Shown piece by piece: positions 52,847 through 61,762 of a stretch of 64,000 bases of DNA. Both the position numbers and the translations under genes were made by a program. The stretch lies in contig CAKRTC010000002.1 of the NCBI GenBank assembly GCA_934402055.1, positions 90,088 through 154,087 of the forward strand, read 5' to 3'. The notes beneath the pieces were generated by a model. That model was not told the DNA's origin. It saw only the letters and a list, made by a program, of their open reading frames with translations, and searched no databases. Position 1 is the stretch's first letter; every line of letters starts with the position of its first letter. The DNA is from an uncultured Lachnospiraceae bacterium (GTDB taxonomy: Bacteria > Bacillota > Clostridia > Lachnospirales > Lachnospiraceae).

Positions 52847-53743
52847 CTACTTGTGCTTATAGTCATCTTCAAGCTCTGCATGAATCTCTTCATAGTTCTT
52901 ACCGTGTCTGAACCATTCTATGAGATTATCAGTGATGCTTGTACGGTTAGGTCTTGCTGGAAGCTCACTTCTGTCCACCCACTTAAGCTCGGCAAGCTCG
53001 TCATCCTCACGTCTTAGCGGAAGACTGCTGTCAGCTTCTGCATAAAAGCCTGCTATAGAGGTCTCCGAGAATGGCCACGGCTGGCTTCCGGCATATCTTA
53101 TATTATGTACCTCAAGCCCTGTCTCCTCGCGTACCTCACGCTTCAAGGTGTCCTCATAGCTTTCTCCTATCTCAACATAGCCCGCAAGCAATACATAATG
53201 ATTATTACGTGTATTGAGATGTGCCTTGTTATACTTTGCCACCAAGAGCTTATCCCCGTCGGTTACAGCAACTATGATGATGGGATTGATACGCGGAAAT
53301 ACTATGTTGCCGCAATCCGGACACTGCATAGCTCTTATTTTTTCGCTATGCATAAGCTTATGTCCACAGCGTCCGCAAAACCGGTTGGCATTATACCAGT
53401 GTGACAGATGAGTTCCTATTGCTGCCGCAAATGCCGTATACATAGGCTGCTTGCCTCTGACTATAAGTATATGCTCATATACGTAGCCGTAAGCTTCATC
53501 AATCTCCTCAGGCTTACTGTAGAGATAATACGAGGCCTCGTCTATCTTAAAAAGATAGTACAGACTCTTCCTGTCTATACCCCATATCTTCTCTGCTTCC
53601 GATACCGTCGGAAGCTTCGCCTCTGTGTCTGTGCTTTTACATAGTACGTTTTGTCCCTTGCATACGATAAGCCTGTCGAAATCCTCGGCAGGCTTATCAA
53701 AATATGTATTGTCAAATCGATGCGGATAAATATCCTGAATCAT
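52847..53743 (-). CDS. nudC: NAD(+) diphosphatase NudC
   Basis: Splits NAD(H) and can remove NAD caps from RNA. The zinc ribbon CGRCGHKL...CPDCGN, the Nudix box GYVEIGESYEDTLKREVREETG and the diagnostic SQPWPFS (family SQPWPFP) are all present; 298 residues, slightly longer than E. coli NudC because of an N-terminal alpha/beta domain. It starts 32 bases after the wall-binding-protein stop, with AAGGGGA upstream, and may be the last gene of that operon. Confidence 0.95.
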   Translation of the reverse strand: MIQDIYPHRFDNTYFDKPAEDFDRLIVCKGQNVLCKSTDTEAKLPTVSEAEKIWGIDRKSLYYLFKIDEASYYLYSKPEEIDEAYGYVYEHILIVRGKQPMYTAFAAAIGTHLSHWYNANRFCGRCGHKLMHSEKIRAMQCPDCGNIVFPRINPIIIVAVTDGDKLLVAKYNKAHLNTRNNHYVLLAGYVEIGESYEDTLKREVREETGLEVHNIRYAGSQPWPFSETSIAGFYAEADSSLPLRREDDELAELKWVDRSELPARPNRTSITDNLIEWFRHGKNYEEIHAELEDDYKHK

Positions 53744-53775
53744 CTGTATCCCCTTGTCTGTAGTTATAGGCTTAC

Positions 53776-55071
53776 TCAGCCTGTGCAGGCTCCGCTTGCA
53801 TCAAAGCTGTAGCTCTTACCGTTGATCTCACGGGTTCCGGTCACCATTACGCCCTGTCCCGAACCTACCTTAGACTCAAGATAATACTTCTTGCCGTTAT
53901 CGTCAAGCCAGCCTGTATGCATATATCCGTCCGTATCGAAATAATACCACGCATTTGCGATCTGTATCCATCCGGAATTAAACGGAGTACCGTTTACAAG
54001 ATACTGCCATTTATAGGTAACACGCTTCCAGTTGCTGCCTGTTCCTGTGATGCCGCTGCTTGCGCCGGTATTGACATTTGCAGAAAAATTATTGTTCTTG
54101 ACTGATGAATAATCCGCAAGGAATGCCCATGGATCATCCACATCATAGTCCCCGGTCTCCACAGACTCTCCGCCTGTTATGCCGAACTCGCTGAGAGCGA
54201 TATTGTAATAAGCATGATCATTGCTCTTAGGTATTGCTCTTACCGTCACCTTGACCTGCTTATCGGCAGAGGATGAGATAAAGCTGTTCACATTATAGCT
54301 TGTACCCGTTACCATGTACTCCTGCTTAACTGTGCGTCCCGAGCTGTTGACATAGCTTATGCGTATCTTGTATTTGTCTGCCCAGTCCATGGAATCCCAG
54401 ACTGCCTTGCCGTCCGAGGTGATCTTCGCATCTGCATAGCCCTCCTCATCGGTGGCAAGTGCTCTTACCGCAAATCCTATCTCTCCGTCCGCATCCGCGC
54501 TGAGCTCACTCGCTACATTCTTATATGTCTGCTTGGTAGTTCCGTGAACTGTCTTGGTATTGCCGTTCTTGCTTGTATAAGTGATAAGATACTCATACTT
54601 GCCGGCATAAGTCACCTCATTCCAGCTTACTGTCTTGCTTGTCTTATCAAGACTAGGCGTCGGAGCTATCAGTCTGTAGAACGGATATACCTGAAGACGT
54701 CCCTCAGCATCGGAATTGTCAGGTGAAATATAGTCTACATAAGCATATCTCGCTCCTGTAGCCCTTATCTCAAGATCATCATCCAGCGAATTTTCATCGG
54801 CATGTATCTTGATCTTATAGCTGTACGGAACGGTAGGATTAACCGTTGTCTCCGGCGCATTCTGAAGCTCTATAGATATATTGTCGAGGTCATTTTCCGA
54901 GGAAAGCTCAAACTCAGGCATAAAAGCCTCTCCGGCATTATGCTCCGGAACATTATCTGTGTTTGCCTCGATATCCACGTATTTCGTTACTGCAAATGCA
55001 GCCATGCTCATGGATGCGCTCATTACGGCAGAGGCCGCAAATATCATATATTTTTTGTAATTCTGTCTCAT
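53776..55071 (-). CDS. Secreted Fn3-like protein with C-terminal choline-binding-type wall repeats
   Basis: A 431-residue exported protein. An N-terminal signal (basic start, then MIFAASAVMSASMSMAAFA) leads to beta-rich Fn3-like regions (about 130-300) and a C-terminal cell-wall binding region with GWIQIANAWYYFDTDGYMHTGW and KKYYLES repeats (about 355-425). These aromatic/glycine repeats bind choline or wall polymers. It follows the 831-residue secreted protein by 88 bases in the MMPL operon and could anchor the system to the wall. Confidence 0.82.
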   Translation of the reverse strand: MRQNYKKYMIFAASAVMSASMSMAAFAVTKYVDIEANTDNVPEHNAGEAFMPEFELSSENDLDNISIELQNAPETTVNPTVPYSYKIKIHADENSLDDDLEIRATGARYAYVDYISPDNSDAEGRLQVYPFYRLIAPTPSLDKTSKTVSWNEVTYAGKYEYLITYTSKNGNTKTVHGTTKQTYKNVASELSADADGEIGFAVRALATDEEGYADAKITSDGKAVWDSMDWADKYKIRISYVNSSGRTVKQEYMVTGTSYNVNSFISSSADKQVKVTVRAIPKSNDHAYYNIALSEFGITGGESVETGDYDVDDPWAFLADYSSVKNNNFSANVNTGASSGITGTGSNWKRVTYKWQYLVNGTPFNSGWIQIANAWYYFDTDGYMHTGWLDDNGKKYYLESKVGSGQGVMVTGTREINGKSYSFDASGACTG

Positions 55072-55159
55072 ATCCTGCTCCTATTTATACAGTCCTAGAC
55101 TGCACAATAATATCACAACAAGTCAGTCAATATCAAATATCTGCAATATCATGATCTGA

Positions 55160-57655
55160 TCAGTTTTTTACAAATATTCCCTTTATCTTGCTGAAGAGTG
55201 CTTTGAATACATTCGCAACACGCGACAGGAATGTTGTCTTCTGCTCCGGGAATTCCGCATCGGCAAGAGCATTATCATCATCATTTATCTTGATCTCGGC
55301 TGTACGGCATATGATCGATACCGAGCTCGGCTCGACGTTGGCAGTACTTGTCAGAGAAACAGCCTCTGCATCCGGATCCATATTGATGAAGTTATTGTCC
55401 GCTTCCTCCTCATCCAGCTTATCATTGATCGACTTACGAAGATCGGCTCCAGCCTCCTTCATATTCTTTGTATTCTCAATCATCTTGTTGGAATTATCCA
55501 CTGCCTCACGACCTATGGCAATACCTGTATCACCTGCTGCCGAGAGATCCTCGGAAGCGGCTCTCAAAGTATCGTTAAGTGTCTGTGCTGTCCTTGTGAG
55601 ATCGTCAGCGGTCTTCTCCGTCTGCTCAACAACATTGGATACATTGGTAATGGCTGTCTGTACATCCTCATAGTAGCTGTTGAGGGTTGAGATAAGGCTG
55701 TCCACATCTGCGGTAACCTTACGCATGCTGTCAAGCAGTCTGCTTGTCTGATAACTTACCGATGCGCCCGCATCCATGACATCATCAATGTCACTCATAA
55801 CTTCATTGATCTGATCTAAGGCTGTTGCATAATCAACGGAAGCATAGAGTCCTATGGCATTTGCAAGTGCTTCACTTCCCGCATCCGACAGACTGTTGAG
55901 GCTGTCTCTAAGGTTAGAGCTTGCAGCGCCGTACTTGGCATCACCAAGTGAGCTGATACTGCTCTTAAGCTCAAGCATAGAGGTAAGACGGTTAATAAAT
56001 CTTGTAGCATTGGCAACAGACTGCGAGCTTGTTGCTGAGCCTGCAGCTTTTACCCCATTAGTAATTGTTACTTGAGTAGCGGTATCTGTAATGCTGTGGT
56101 CAGCAAAAAACTGACCCAGTGCCGCACCCAATATTGCTCCGCCATCTGTCGGATACGCCTCAAGTCCTTTTGCTACACTGCCCAATTCAGTCGAACTTAC
56201 AACATAGGTCGAATTTGATAATGCATTATAAGTATCAAGAAGAACAGCAATTTGACCCGTGAGTTTAGTTTTTTCAGTATCACTTATACTTGTTTTTCCT
56301 GCAACAGATGCTCTTATCACCTCAATAACAGCCTCCGGCAGATACTCCTCCTCGTAAGTGGCATCAAATACACCTAAATTGGTTATTATACTGTCAACGG
56401 TACTGTCAAATGCACTGTCGCCTGTTATCTCCTTGATATTTCCTACGGCAGTTCCGCTCTTGACGAGGTTTTCTCTAAGCTCCCCGAGCTTATTCTTGGT
56501 CTCGGTCAGATCCCCGGTCACACTGCTTATATCAAAGGTATTGGTGCTTCCCATCTCGCTCGAGAGTGCACGGAGCTTTCTGCTGAGCGTGCTCATAACG
56601 GCACTTGTGCTTGCGAGATGATTATTGGTATCGTTCAGATTGGTATTGATATCATAGACCATCCACTGAGTAGTCTTGAGTGAGGTATCAACCGGATCCA
56701 ACAATTCCGTGAGATCTCTTACATCCTGCAGACTCAGGTCTACACCGTCAAAAATTATAGTTCTGTTCTGATCTATCTTGGCCTTGCCGCTTGCAAGCTG
56801 ATCAAGCATCTGATTGGTCTTGGCAAACTGTGAGGACATATCTGTGACATTATCCATGATAGCATCAACACTGTCCATCACTGCATTGGTATTGGCACGG
56901 AACTTATCCTCAAGCTCCTTGAAATCCTTGATCTTGGAGATGTCACCTGCCGTAACGGGTGTCATAACCATCATGACTCCCATTGACTCAAAGCTGTCTG
57001 TTCCGAATCTTGCCTGGAAATGCTTCTCCTGTCCGGGCAGAGCCTCAAAGCCCACTCCGCTGTAGTTTCCGAAGCTTGCCTGCATGGATTCCGGTGCATC
57101 TGTGGAGTATACCTTACTCTGATCCATAGGAATAAGTACCAGCAGTACCATATTGTTCTGCATGTACTTATTGACATTTTTATTAGGGACGGCATCTATA
57201 TCCACTTCTACTGTTCCGCTTGCTCCCGCAACCTTCTCCGGCGGAGTAACGATTCCGTTCACCTTATAGGTGACTGTGAAATCCCAAGGCATCTTGACCG
57301 TAGTCGGATCAAGTCCTCCCTGGAAATAGAACTTGCCGTTGCCGTCCGGTCTCATCCAGGTTACCGAATTACCCTTGACCACAGGCTCCTGATCGTCAGA
57401 CATATTGGTTATTGAGGTATAGTTGCCGTAATCGGTGTAGCTGTCGTCAATCGTAAACTGTACGCCCTTAACGATATTTGCCTTTTCTACCTTGCCGTAG
57501 TCATCAAGATTGACATAGAGCTTCTCCTCTACATCTGCGACACCCGCCTGAGCCGCATATACGTTAAGCTCTGCGACATTTCCGGCTATCATGCCTGCCG
57601 CAAGCATAGAGGCTGTGCATCTTGCGGCTATTCTTTTGATCTTCTGTTTCTTCAT
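55160..57655 (-). CDS. Large secreted coiled-coil protein, partner of MMPL exporter
   Basis: An 831-residue extracytoplasmic protein. The signal peptide (basic start, then CTASMLAAGMIAG, ending near VYA) is followed by a beta-rich domain (about 40-230) and a long alpha-helical, heptad-rich region (about 240-740) resembling the helical part of YhgE/Pip-type proteins; the C-terminus is an amphipathic, Lys-rich segment, LFSKIKGIFVKN. No clear C-terminal transmembrane helix is visible. It overlaps the MMPL gene by four bases. Residues about 445-545 use a distinct codon pattern. I infer a periplasm-spanning partner of the exporter; direct evidence is absent. Confidence 0.7.
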   Translation of the reverse strand: MKKQKIKRIAARCTASMLAAGMIAGNVAELNVYAAQAGVADVEEKLYVNLDDYGKVEKANIVKGVQFTIDDSYTDYGNYTSITNMSDDQEPVVKGNSVTWMRPDGNGKFYFQGGLDPTTVKMPWDFTVTYKVNGIVTPPEKVAGASGTVEVDIDAVPNKNVNKYMQNNMVLLVLIPMDQSKVYSTDAPESMQASFGNYSGVGFEALPGQEKHFQARFGTDSFESMGVMMVMTPVTAGDISKIKDFKELEDKFRANTNAVMDSVDAIMDNVTDMSSQFAKTNQMLDQLASGKAKIDQNRTIIFDGVDLSLQDVRDLTELLDPVDTSLKTTQWMVYDINTNLNDTNNHLASTSAVMSTLSRKLRALSSEMGSTNTFDISSVTGDLTETKNKLGELRENLVKSGTAVGNIKEITGDSAFDSTVDSIITNLGVFDATYEEEYLPEAVIEVIRASVAGKTSISDTEKTKLTGQIAVLLDTYNALSNSTYVVSSTELGSVAKGLEAYPTDGGAILGAALGQFFADHSITDTATQVTITNGVKAAGSATSSQSVANATRFINRLTSMLELKSSISSLGDAKYGAASSNLRDSLNSLSDAGSEALANAIGLYASVDYATALDQINEVMSDIDDVMDAGASVSYQTSRLLDSMRKVTADVDSLISTLNSYYEDVQTAITNVSNVVEQTEKTADDLTRTAQTLNDTLRAASEDLSAAGDTGIAIGREAVDNSNKMIENTKNMKEAGADLRKSINDKLDEEEADNNFINMDPDAEAVSLTSTANVEPSSVSIICRTAEIKINDDDNALADAEFPEQKTTFLSRVANVFKALFSKIKGIFVKN

Positions 57656-59955
57656 GCCTTTGTATCCTCCGCTCCGTTTTCCGCCAAATTCATACCCGAA
57701 ACCGGTGCTTCGTTGTTTGCATCTGTATCATTAACATTTGTATCGTTATTGTTATCGCCGTTATCAGCGGCTGCTGCATTGTTCCTGCCCTTTGCCACCG
57801 CAGATTTAAGCTTCTCCTTGCGTTCCTGTCTGCGGTCCCGGTGATCCGTCACTATATACCTATCCATGATCTTAAGGACTGTCGGCATAAGAGTCGTAAC
57901 AAATATTACCGAAAATACAGCTCCTCGTCCTACCAGATGACCTACCTCACAGATAGCCGGGCTGGTTGATATGAAATAAACTATATATCCGCATACTATC
58001 AGTATTCCGCCCGAAGTAAGCATTGAAGGGAAGCTTATCTCAAGCATCTTCTCAACTGCTTTGTTCTTATCCGGCTCAGTCTGTCTTATCTGCCTGTAGT
58101 TCTCTATGGTCAGTATCGCATAGTCGATAGTAGATCCGAGCTGTATACACGATACGACCGCATAGGCTATGAATATAAGCTCCGTTCCGACGAGATACGG
58201 GAAGCTCATGTTGAGGTAGATCGCCGCCATGATAGGTATCATCGCACCTATCGGAATGATAACAGATTTAAACGCTATGGCTACGACTATGAATATACTT
58301 ATCATGGCCAGATTATTGACCATGGTGTAGTCCTTCTTAAGTATATTCTCCATATCCTCTGTAGTAGGAGTATTACCCGCAATGAAGGTATTATCCTCAC
58401 CGTAATAACCCTGTATTATCTGCTGAACCTCATCATAATACTCATAAGCAGCTTTACTCTCGGGCTTTGTCTTCATGTAAATGAGAAGTCTCGTATATCC
58501 GTCCTTGTGGAACATCTCAGTAAGGCTTGAAGGAAGCAAGCCCTCATAAGCACCCTCCGGAAGATAAGCGGTCATACCCATGACCTGCTTGATATAATCC
58601 TTATCCTTAAGCTCATCCACAAGCTGCTTTTCCTTAACATTACCCTCATTAGGGAAGATAGCAACAAGCAGATTGGATCTTCCGAAAAGATTATCTATCT
58701 CCTCTGTTTCATGATAGATAGCAGTCTTCTCGCCTACTCCTGTAGCATCAGGTCCGTACATGAAATTGTTCATGCTCTGTGCAAAATACATCGGCACTGC
58801 AAGCACGATCAAGGCTGCAAGCACAAGCGGGCTGAGCTTATTCACTACCTTTGCGAATACGTCAAACTTAGGCAGCAAAGGCTTGTGTCTGGTCTTATCT
58901 ATAAGATCAGACCACATGAGCAGCAGAGCCGGCATGAAGAATATAACCATGAGCAGAGAGCATATGATACTCTTTGACATGACTATACCCATGTCGAAGC
59001 CCATCTTGAACTTCATAAGTACCAGCACAAGGAAGCCGAAGAAGGTCGTAAGCGAGCTTGAGAGCACAGTCCTTATCGTAGTCATAAGACCAGCCTTAAG
59101 CGCGGGTACCTTAGGAAGTCCGTTCTCACGTTCCCTTTCATAAGCAGACAACAGGAAGATCGAATAGTCCATCGAGGTTGCAAGCTGTATTACTGCCGAT
59201 ATATTGTTGGTAATATATGATATAGTTCCCAACATAAGATTAGTACCCTTATTAATAAAGATAGCCGCTCCGATTACCGTAAGGAACAATACCGGTTCAA
59301 AATATGAGGTGGTCGTAAGCAAGAGAATGACAAATATCATGCCTACACCGATGCTAAGTATCATAGCCATCTCTTTTTCGACATTTTCCTCGGTAAACTT
59401 ATTTGTAGGAGACATGCCGACTATGTAGCCTTTATCACCTATAATATCCTCGATATCATCTATTGCCTGATGCGTAAGCTTGGATGAATCTCCCTCATCA
59501 AAGGTTACATCCATCACCGCACAGTTGTCCTTATAGTAATCCTCTATATCATCATAATTAATAAAATCCGAGGCTTCATAGATGGAAGTCGTCATATCAC
59601 ACCATATAACCTGATCGACACCGTCAACCTTCTCTATTTTATCCTTATAATCCTTTGCCTCATACAGACTTACATCCTTAAGCATAAGTCGTCCCGTACC
59701 CGGATAACCAAAGGTCTCATCCATCTTATCTATAGCGATCTTGGATGGAGCAAAATCGGGAAGGTACTGGGTAAGATCGTAATTGATCTTAACAAAGGGT
59801 GCCATGCAGAGACATATGATAACAAGTATCACGACGCCGACCGCGATAGGCTTACAGTTATCAACTATAAAATCCGCAATATTATGTTTTCTTACCGGAG
59901 TCGGAGCTGTCTTGTCTGCCACCGTGCTGCTGTCTTTCTTCTTAAAAAACTTCAT
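57652..59955 (-). CDS. MMPL/RND-family exporter
   Basis: A 767-residue membrane transporter of the MMPL branch of RND proteins. Two halves each give one leading transmembrane segment, an extracytoplasmic loop and a five-helix bundle (spans near 35-55, 200-370; 390-410, 560-720). DYSIFLLSAYERERENG (first half) and STIDYAILTIENYRQIRQ (second half) are the conserved proton-relay-type segments with Asp-Tyr pairs. Relatives export lipids, siderophores or surface molecules. The gene heads an operon with a coiled-coil partner and a wall-binding protein, and faces a divergent TetR regulator. Confidence 0.9.
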   Translation of the reverse strand: MKFFKKKDSSTVADKTAPTPVRKHNIADFIVDNCKPIAVGVVILVIICLCMAPFVKINYDLTQYLPDFAPSKIAIDKMDETFGYPGTGRLMLKDVSLYEAKDYKDKIEKVDGVDQVIWCDMTTSIYEASDFINYDDIEDYYKDNCAVMDVTFDEGDSSKLTHQAIDDIEDIIGDKGYIVGMSPTNKFTEENVEKEMAMILSIGVGMIFVILLLTTTSYFEPVLFLTVIGAAIFINKGTNLMLGTISYITNNISAVIQLATSMDYSIFLLSAYERERENGLPKVPALKAGLMTTIRTVLSSSLTTFFGFLVLVLMKFKMGFDMGIVMSKSIICSLLMVIFFMPALLLMWSDLIDKTRHKPLLPKFDVFAKVVNKLSPLVLAALIVLAVPMYFAQSMNNFMYGPDATGVGEKTAIYHETEEIDNLFGRSNLLVAIFPNEGNVKEKQLVDELKDKDYIKQVMGMTAYLPEGAYEGLLPSSLTEMFHKDGYTRLLIYMKTKPESKAAYEYYDEVQQIIQGYYGEDNTFIAGNTPTTEDMENILKKDYTMVNNLAMISIFIVVAIAFKSVIIPIGAMIPIMAAIYLNMSFPYLVGTELIFIAYAVVSCIQLGSTIDYAILTIENYRQIRQTEPDKNKAVEKMLEISFPSMLTSGGILIVCGYIVYFISTSPAICEVGHLVGRGAVFSVIFVTTLMPTVLKIMDRYIVTDHRDRRQERKEKLKSAVAKGRNNAAAADNGDNNNDTNVNDTDANNEAPVSGMNLAENGAEDTKA

Positions 59956-60280
59956 ATCTTTTCGACCGTCTTACTAAAGTCTGTCTCCCAATGATCTCAA
60001 TAAAAATAATGAACCGCATGACCGTTATTCATTGATTCGAGTATACATAAAATGTAATTCAACTTCCATATTAAGATAGTATTCTTATCAAATTATATAC
60101 AAGCTCTTGTTTTTTAATGAATATCTTTTATGTTATGCAACAGCAATCTTTTTATTGACACGCGTCTATTATCGTGGTACTTTCGTATTATAAAAGCCGA
60201 CATAAAAAAAGGCAATATGCAATTACAAATGCAATGATTAATAATCAACACATTTGCAGATAATGTCAAAGGTGATAATG
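59956..60280. other. Divergent MMPL/tetR regulatory region
   Basis: About 325 bases, AT-rich. A TTGACA (60155-60160) with TACTTT (60178-60183) at 17-base spacing is a plus-strand promoter candidate for tetR. Repeated ATGCAAT motifs near 60218-60235 (GCAATATGCAATT, AAATGCAATG) may be regulator sites. Confidence 0.5.
60155..60183 (+). promoter_or_regulatory. Promoter candidate for tetR
   Basis: Consensus -35 TTGACA and a weak -10 TACTTT, 17-base spacer. TATTAT at 60186-60191 is an alternative at worse spacing. Confidence 0.45.
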
Positions 60281-60889
60281 ATGGGTGAAACAGAACTTAG
60301 AACAAGAACAGATATTAAAGACAGACGTATAAGAAAGACTCGCAATGCGCTCAAAAACAGCCTCACAACTCTCCTGCAGGAGAAGAATGTCAAGGATATC
60401 TCTGTCAAAGAGCTTACCGAACTTGCCGATGTCAACCGCGGTACCTTCTACCTTCATTATAAGGACGTATTCGACCTGCTTGAACAATCGGAGCTCGATC
60501 TCCTTGATGAGTTCGAGTCAGTGTTTGACGGTGTAACAGGCAAGGAATTCGTCAACGAACCAGGTGAGATCTTTGAACGTATTTATAATATGTGCAAGGA
60601 CAATGCAGATTTTGTGCGTGTTCTCTTAAGCGAGAACGGTGACATCAAATTCCTCAACAGCATGAGCAGCTTTCTTAAGGAGCGATGCTTACGTGACTGG
60701 GGTGAGCTTATAAAAGCTTCCGATTACAAGATGTTTGATGCATACTTTACTTTCCTTGTTGGAGGTTGTGTAAGTCTTCTTCAGTATTGGTTTGCCAACG
60801 GCATGCATCAGTCTCCTAAGGAGCTTGCCAAGATAACCGTTGACTTCCTTCAGCAAAGCACAGCACTCGAGAGACTCAGAAACGCATAA
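60281..60889 (+). CDS. TetR/AcrR-family regulator
   Basis: A 202-residue one-component regulator: N-terminal helix-turn-helix (RTRNALKNSLTTLLQEKNVKDISVKEL, then TELADVNRGTFYLHYKD) and a C-terminal TetR_C-type ligand domain. It lies divergent from the MMPL operon and probably represses it. The start at 60281 has AAAGGTG six bases upstream; in-frame starts at 60278, 60263 and a TTG at 60254 exist. The 3' end of the gene is the first unit of a 41-bp tandem triplication. Confidence 0.87.
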   Translation: MGETELRTRTDIKDRRIRKTRNALKNSLTTLLQEKNVKDISVKELTELADVNRGTFYLHYKDVFDLLEQSELDLLDEFESVFDGVTGKEFVNEPGEIFERIYNMCKDNADFVRVLLSENGDIKFLNSMSSFLKERCLRDWGELIKASDYKMFDAYFTFLVGGCVSLLQYWFANGMHQSPKELAKITVDFLQQSTALERLRNA

Positions 60890-60975
60890 TTGAGAGGAAC
60901 ACAGCACTCGAAAGACTGATAAATACATAATTGAGAGTAGCCCTGCACTCGAGAAACCGAAGAATGCATAAATTG
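60859..60975 (+). repeat. 41-bp tandem triplication of the tetR 3' end
   Basis: The GCACTCGA core recurs at 60863, 60904 and 60945, an exact 41-base period. The first unit is the coding end of tetR, and units two and three each could encode a similar tail ending in stop (TALERLINT and PALEKPKNA style), with accumulated substitutions. Confidence 0.75.
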
Positions 60976-61058
60976 TACTCAAAAAAATAATATGCATTCT
61001 TTATTCATTATTAGCAAAGCTATGTAAGTCAAAGCTTAGGAAATCAGCGCTTTTTCCG

Positions 61059-61095
61059 TTGACATAAATGCATATTGTTAGTATATGTTAACATA
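61059..61095 (+). promoter_or_regulatory. Promoter with operator dyad for the DUF6110-ATPase operon
   Basis: -35 TTGACA (61059-61064), 17-base spacer and -10-like TATATG (61082-61087). A perfect 12-base palindrome TATGTTAACATA (61084-61095) overlaps the -10, a typical site for a metalloregulator. Confidence 0.6.
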
Positions 61096-61126
61096 AAATT
61101 CATTTAACAGGCAACTAATATAAAAT

Positions 61127-61168
61127 CCCTGACGATTGTACTAAATTTAGTATTTGCAATCGTCGGGG
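61127..61168 (+). promoter_or_regulatory. Terminator-like hairpin in the DUF6110 leader
   Basis: CCCTGACGATTG (61127-61138) pairs with CAATCGTCGGGG (61157-61168), one wobble; between them TACTAAATTTAGTA is itself palindromic. A U-rich stretch follows. It lies after the predicted promoter, so it could attenuate the operon. Confidence 0.55.
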
Positions 61169-61198
61169 CTTATTGATATTTTATATCCAAATAAAAAG

Positions 61199-61248
61199 TA
61201 AGCAATGAGTAAGATGTCAGTAAATATTATGTGTTACTTATTTGCTTA
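61199..61248 (+). promoter_or_regulatory. Second hairpin near the DUF6110 ribosome binding site
   Basis: TAAGCAATGAGTAA (61199-61212) and TTACTTATTTGCTTA (61234-61248) pair with a small bulge, 26 bases before the CAGGAGG ribosome binding site. Confidence 0.45.
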
Positions 61249-61289
61249 TACTTGGAATTATTCATTTTATATACAGGAGGTTTTACATT

Positions 61290-61604
61290 ATGATCAGTGA
61301 ATCACTCATTAAGAAGACAGCATTGTTCGTAGGCGGAGTTCTCTTTGGAACAGCAGGTCTTACAATGCTTTCAAGCAAAGATGCCAAGAAGGTATATACC
61401 GAGAGCACAGCAGCAGTTCTTCGTGCAAAGGAATGCGTTATGACAGGTGTTACTTCTATCCGCGAGACAGCCGGTGATATCCTTGCCGAGGCAAAGGATA
61501 TCAATGAGAAGCGTGCCGAGGAGGCTGCAGCAAATGTGGTAGATGATGCTGCGGAAACCGTTGAGGATGCTTCCGGTGAAGCAGAGGAAGAAGCAGAGGC
61601 ATAA
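61290..61604 (+). CDS. DUF6110 family small membrane protein
   Basis: A 104-residue protein with one N-terminal transmembrane segment (about 8-27, TALFVGGVLFGTAGLTML), a conserved SSKDAKKVYTESTAAVLRAKE helix and a long acidic tail (EETVEDASGEAEEEAEA-like). DUF6110 genes commonly sit next to heavy-metal P-type ATPases, as here, and may assist the pump or bind metal through the tail; that role is inference. The start follows CAGGAGG at good spacing. Confidence 0.82.
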   Translation: MISESLIKKTALFVGGVLFGTAGLTMLSSKDAKKVYTESTAAVLRAKECVMTGVTSIRETAGDILAEAKDINEKRAEEAAANVVDDAAETVEDASGEAEEEAEA

Positions 61605-61682
61605 TATATTCGGCCTGCTGTGATAAACCGGAAATATTTTTCCGTCTTTAATTTAACCCGCGATACTATTCGCGCATTTTAC

Positions 61683-61714
61683 AGGCAGACACTTTAAGTC
61701 TGCCTCTTTTTACC
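61683..61714 (+). terminator. Terminator-like hairpin between DUF6110 and the ATPase
   Basis: AGGCAGAC/GTCTGCCT eight-pair stem with seven-base loop, then CTTTTTACC. It may set the ratio of the two proteins. Confidence 0.75.
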
Positions 61715-61762
61715 TTGGTGCCGCTATCGGCGGCGCTTAACATTTTCAGAGGAATAAAGTGT

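Larger units (their letters stand above)
60890..61289. other. Region between tetR and the DUF6110 gene
   Basis: About 400 bases: the tandem repeat, a promoter and dyad (61059-61095) and two leader hairpins (61127-61168 and 61199-61248). No gene supported. Confidence 0.6.

Noticed and set aside
60859..60975. Possible CRISPR-like array
   Set aside because: Units are contiguous with a 41-base period and no spacers; they derive from the tetR 3' end.
61100..61290. Manganese (yybP-ykoY) riboswitch
   Set aside because: The conserved loop sequences of that class are not found by eye.
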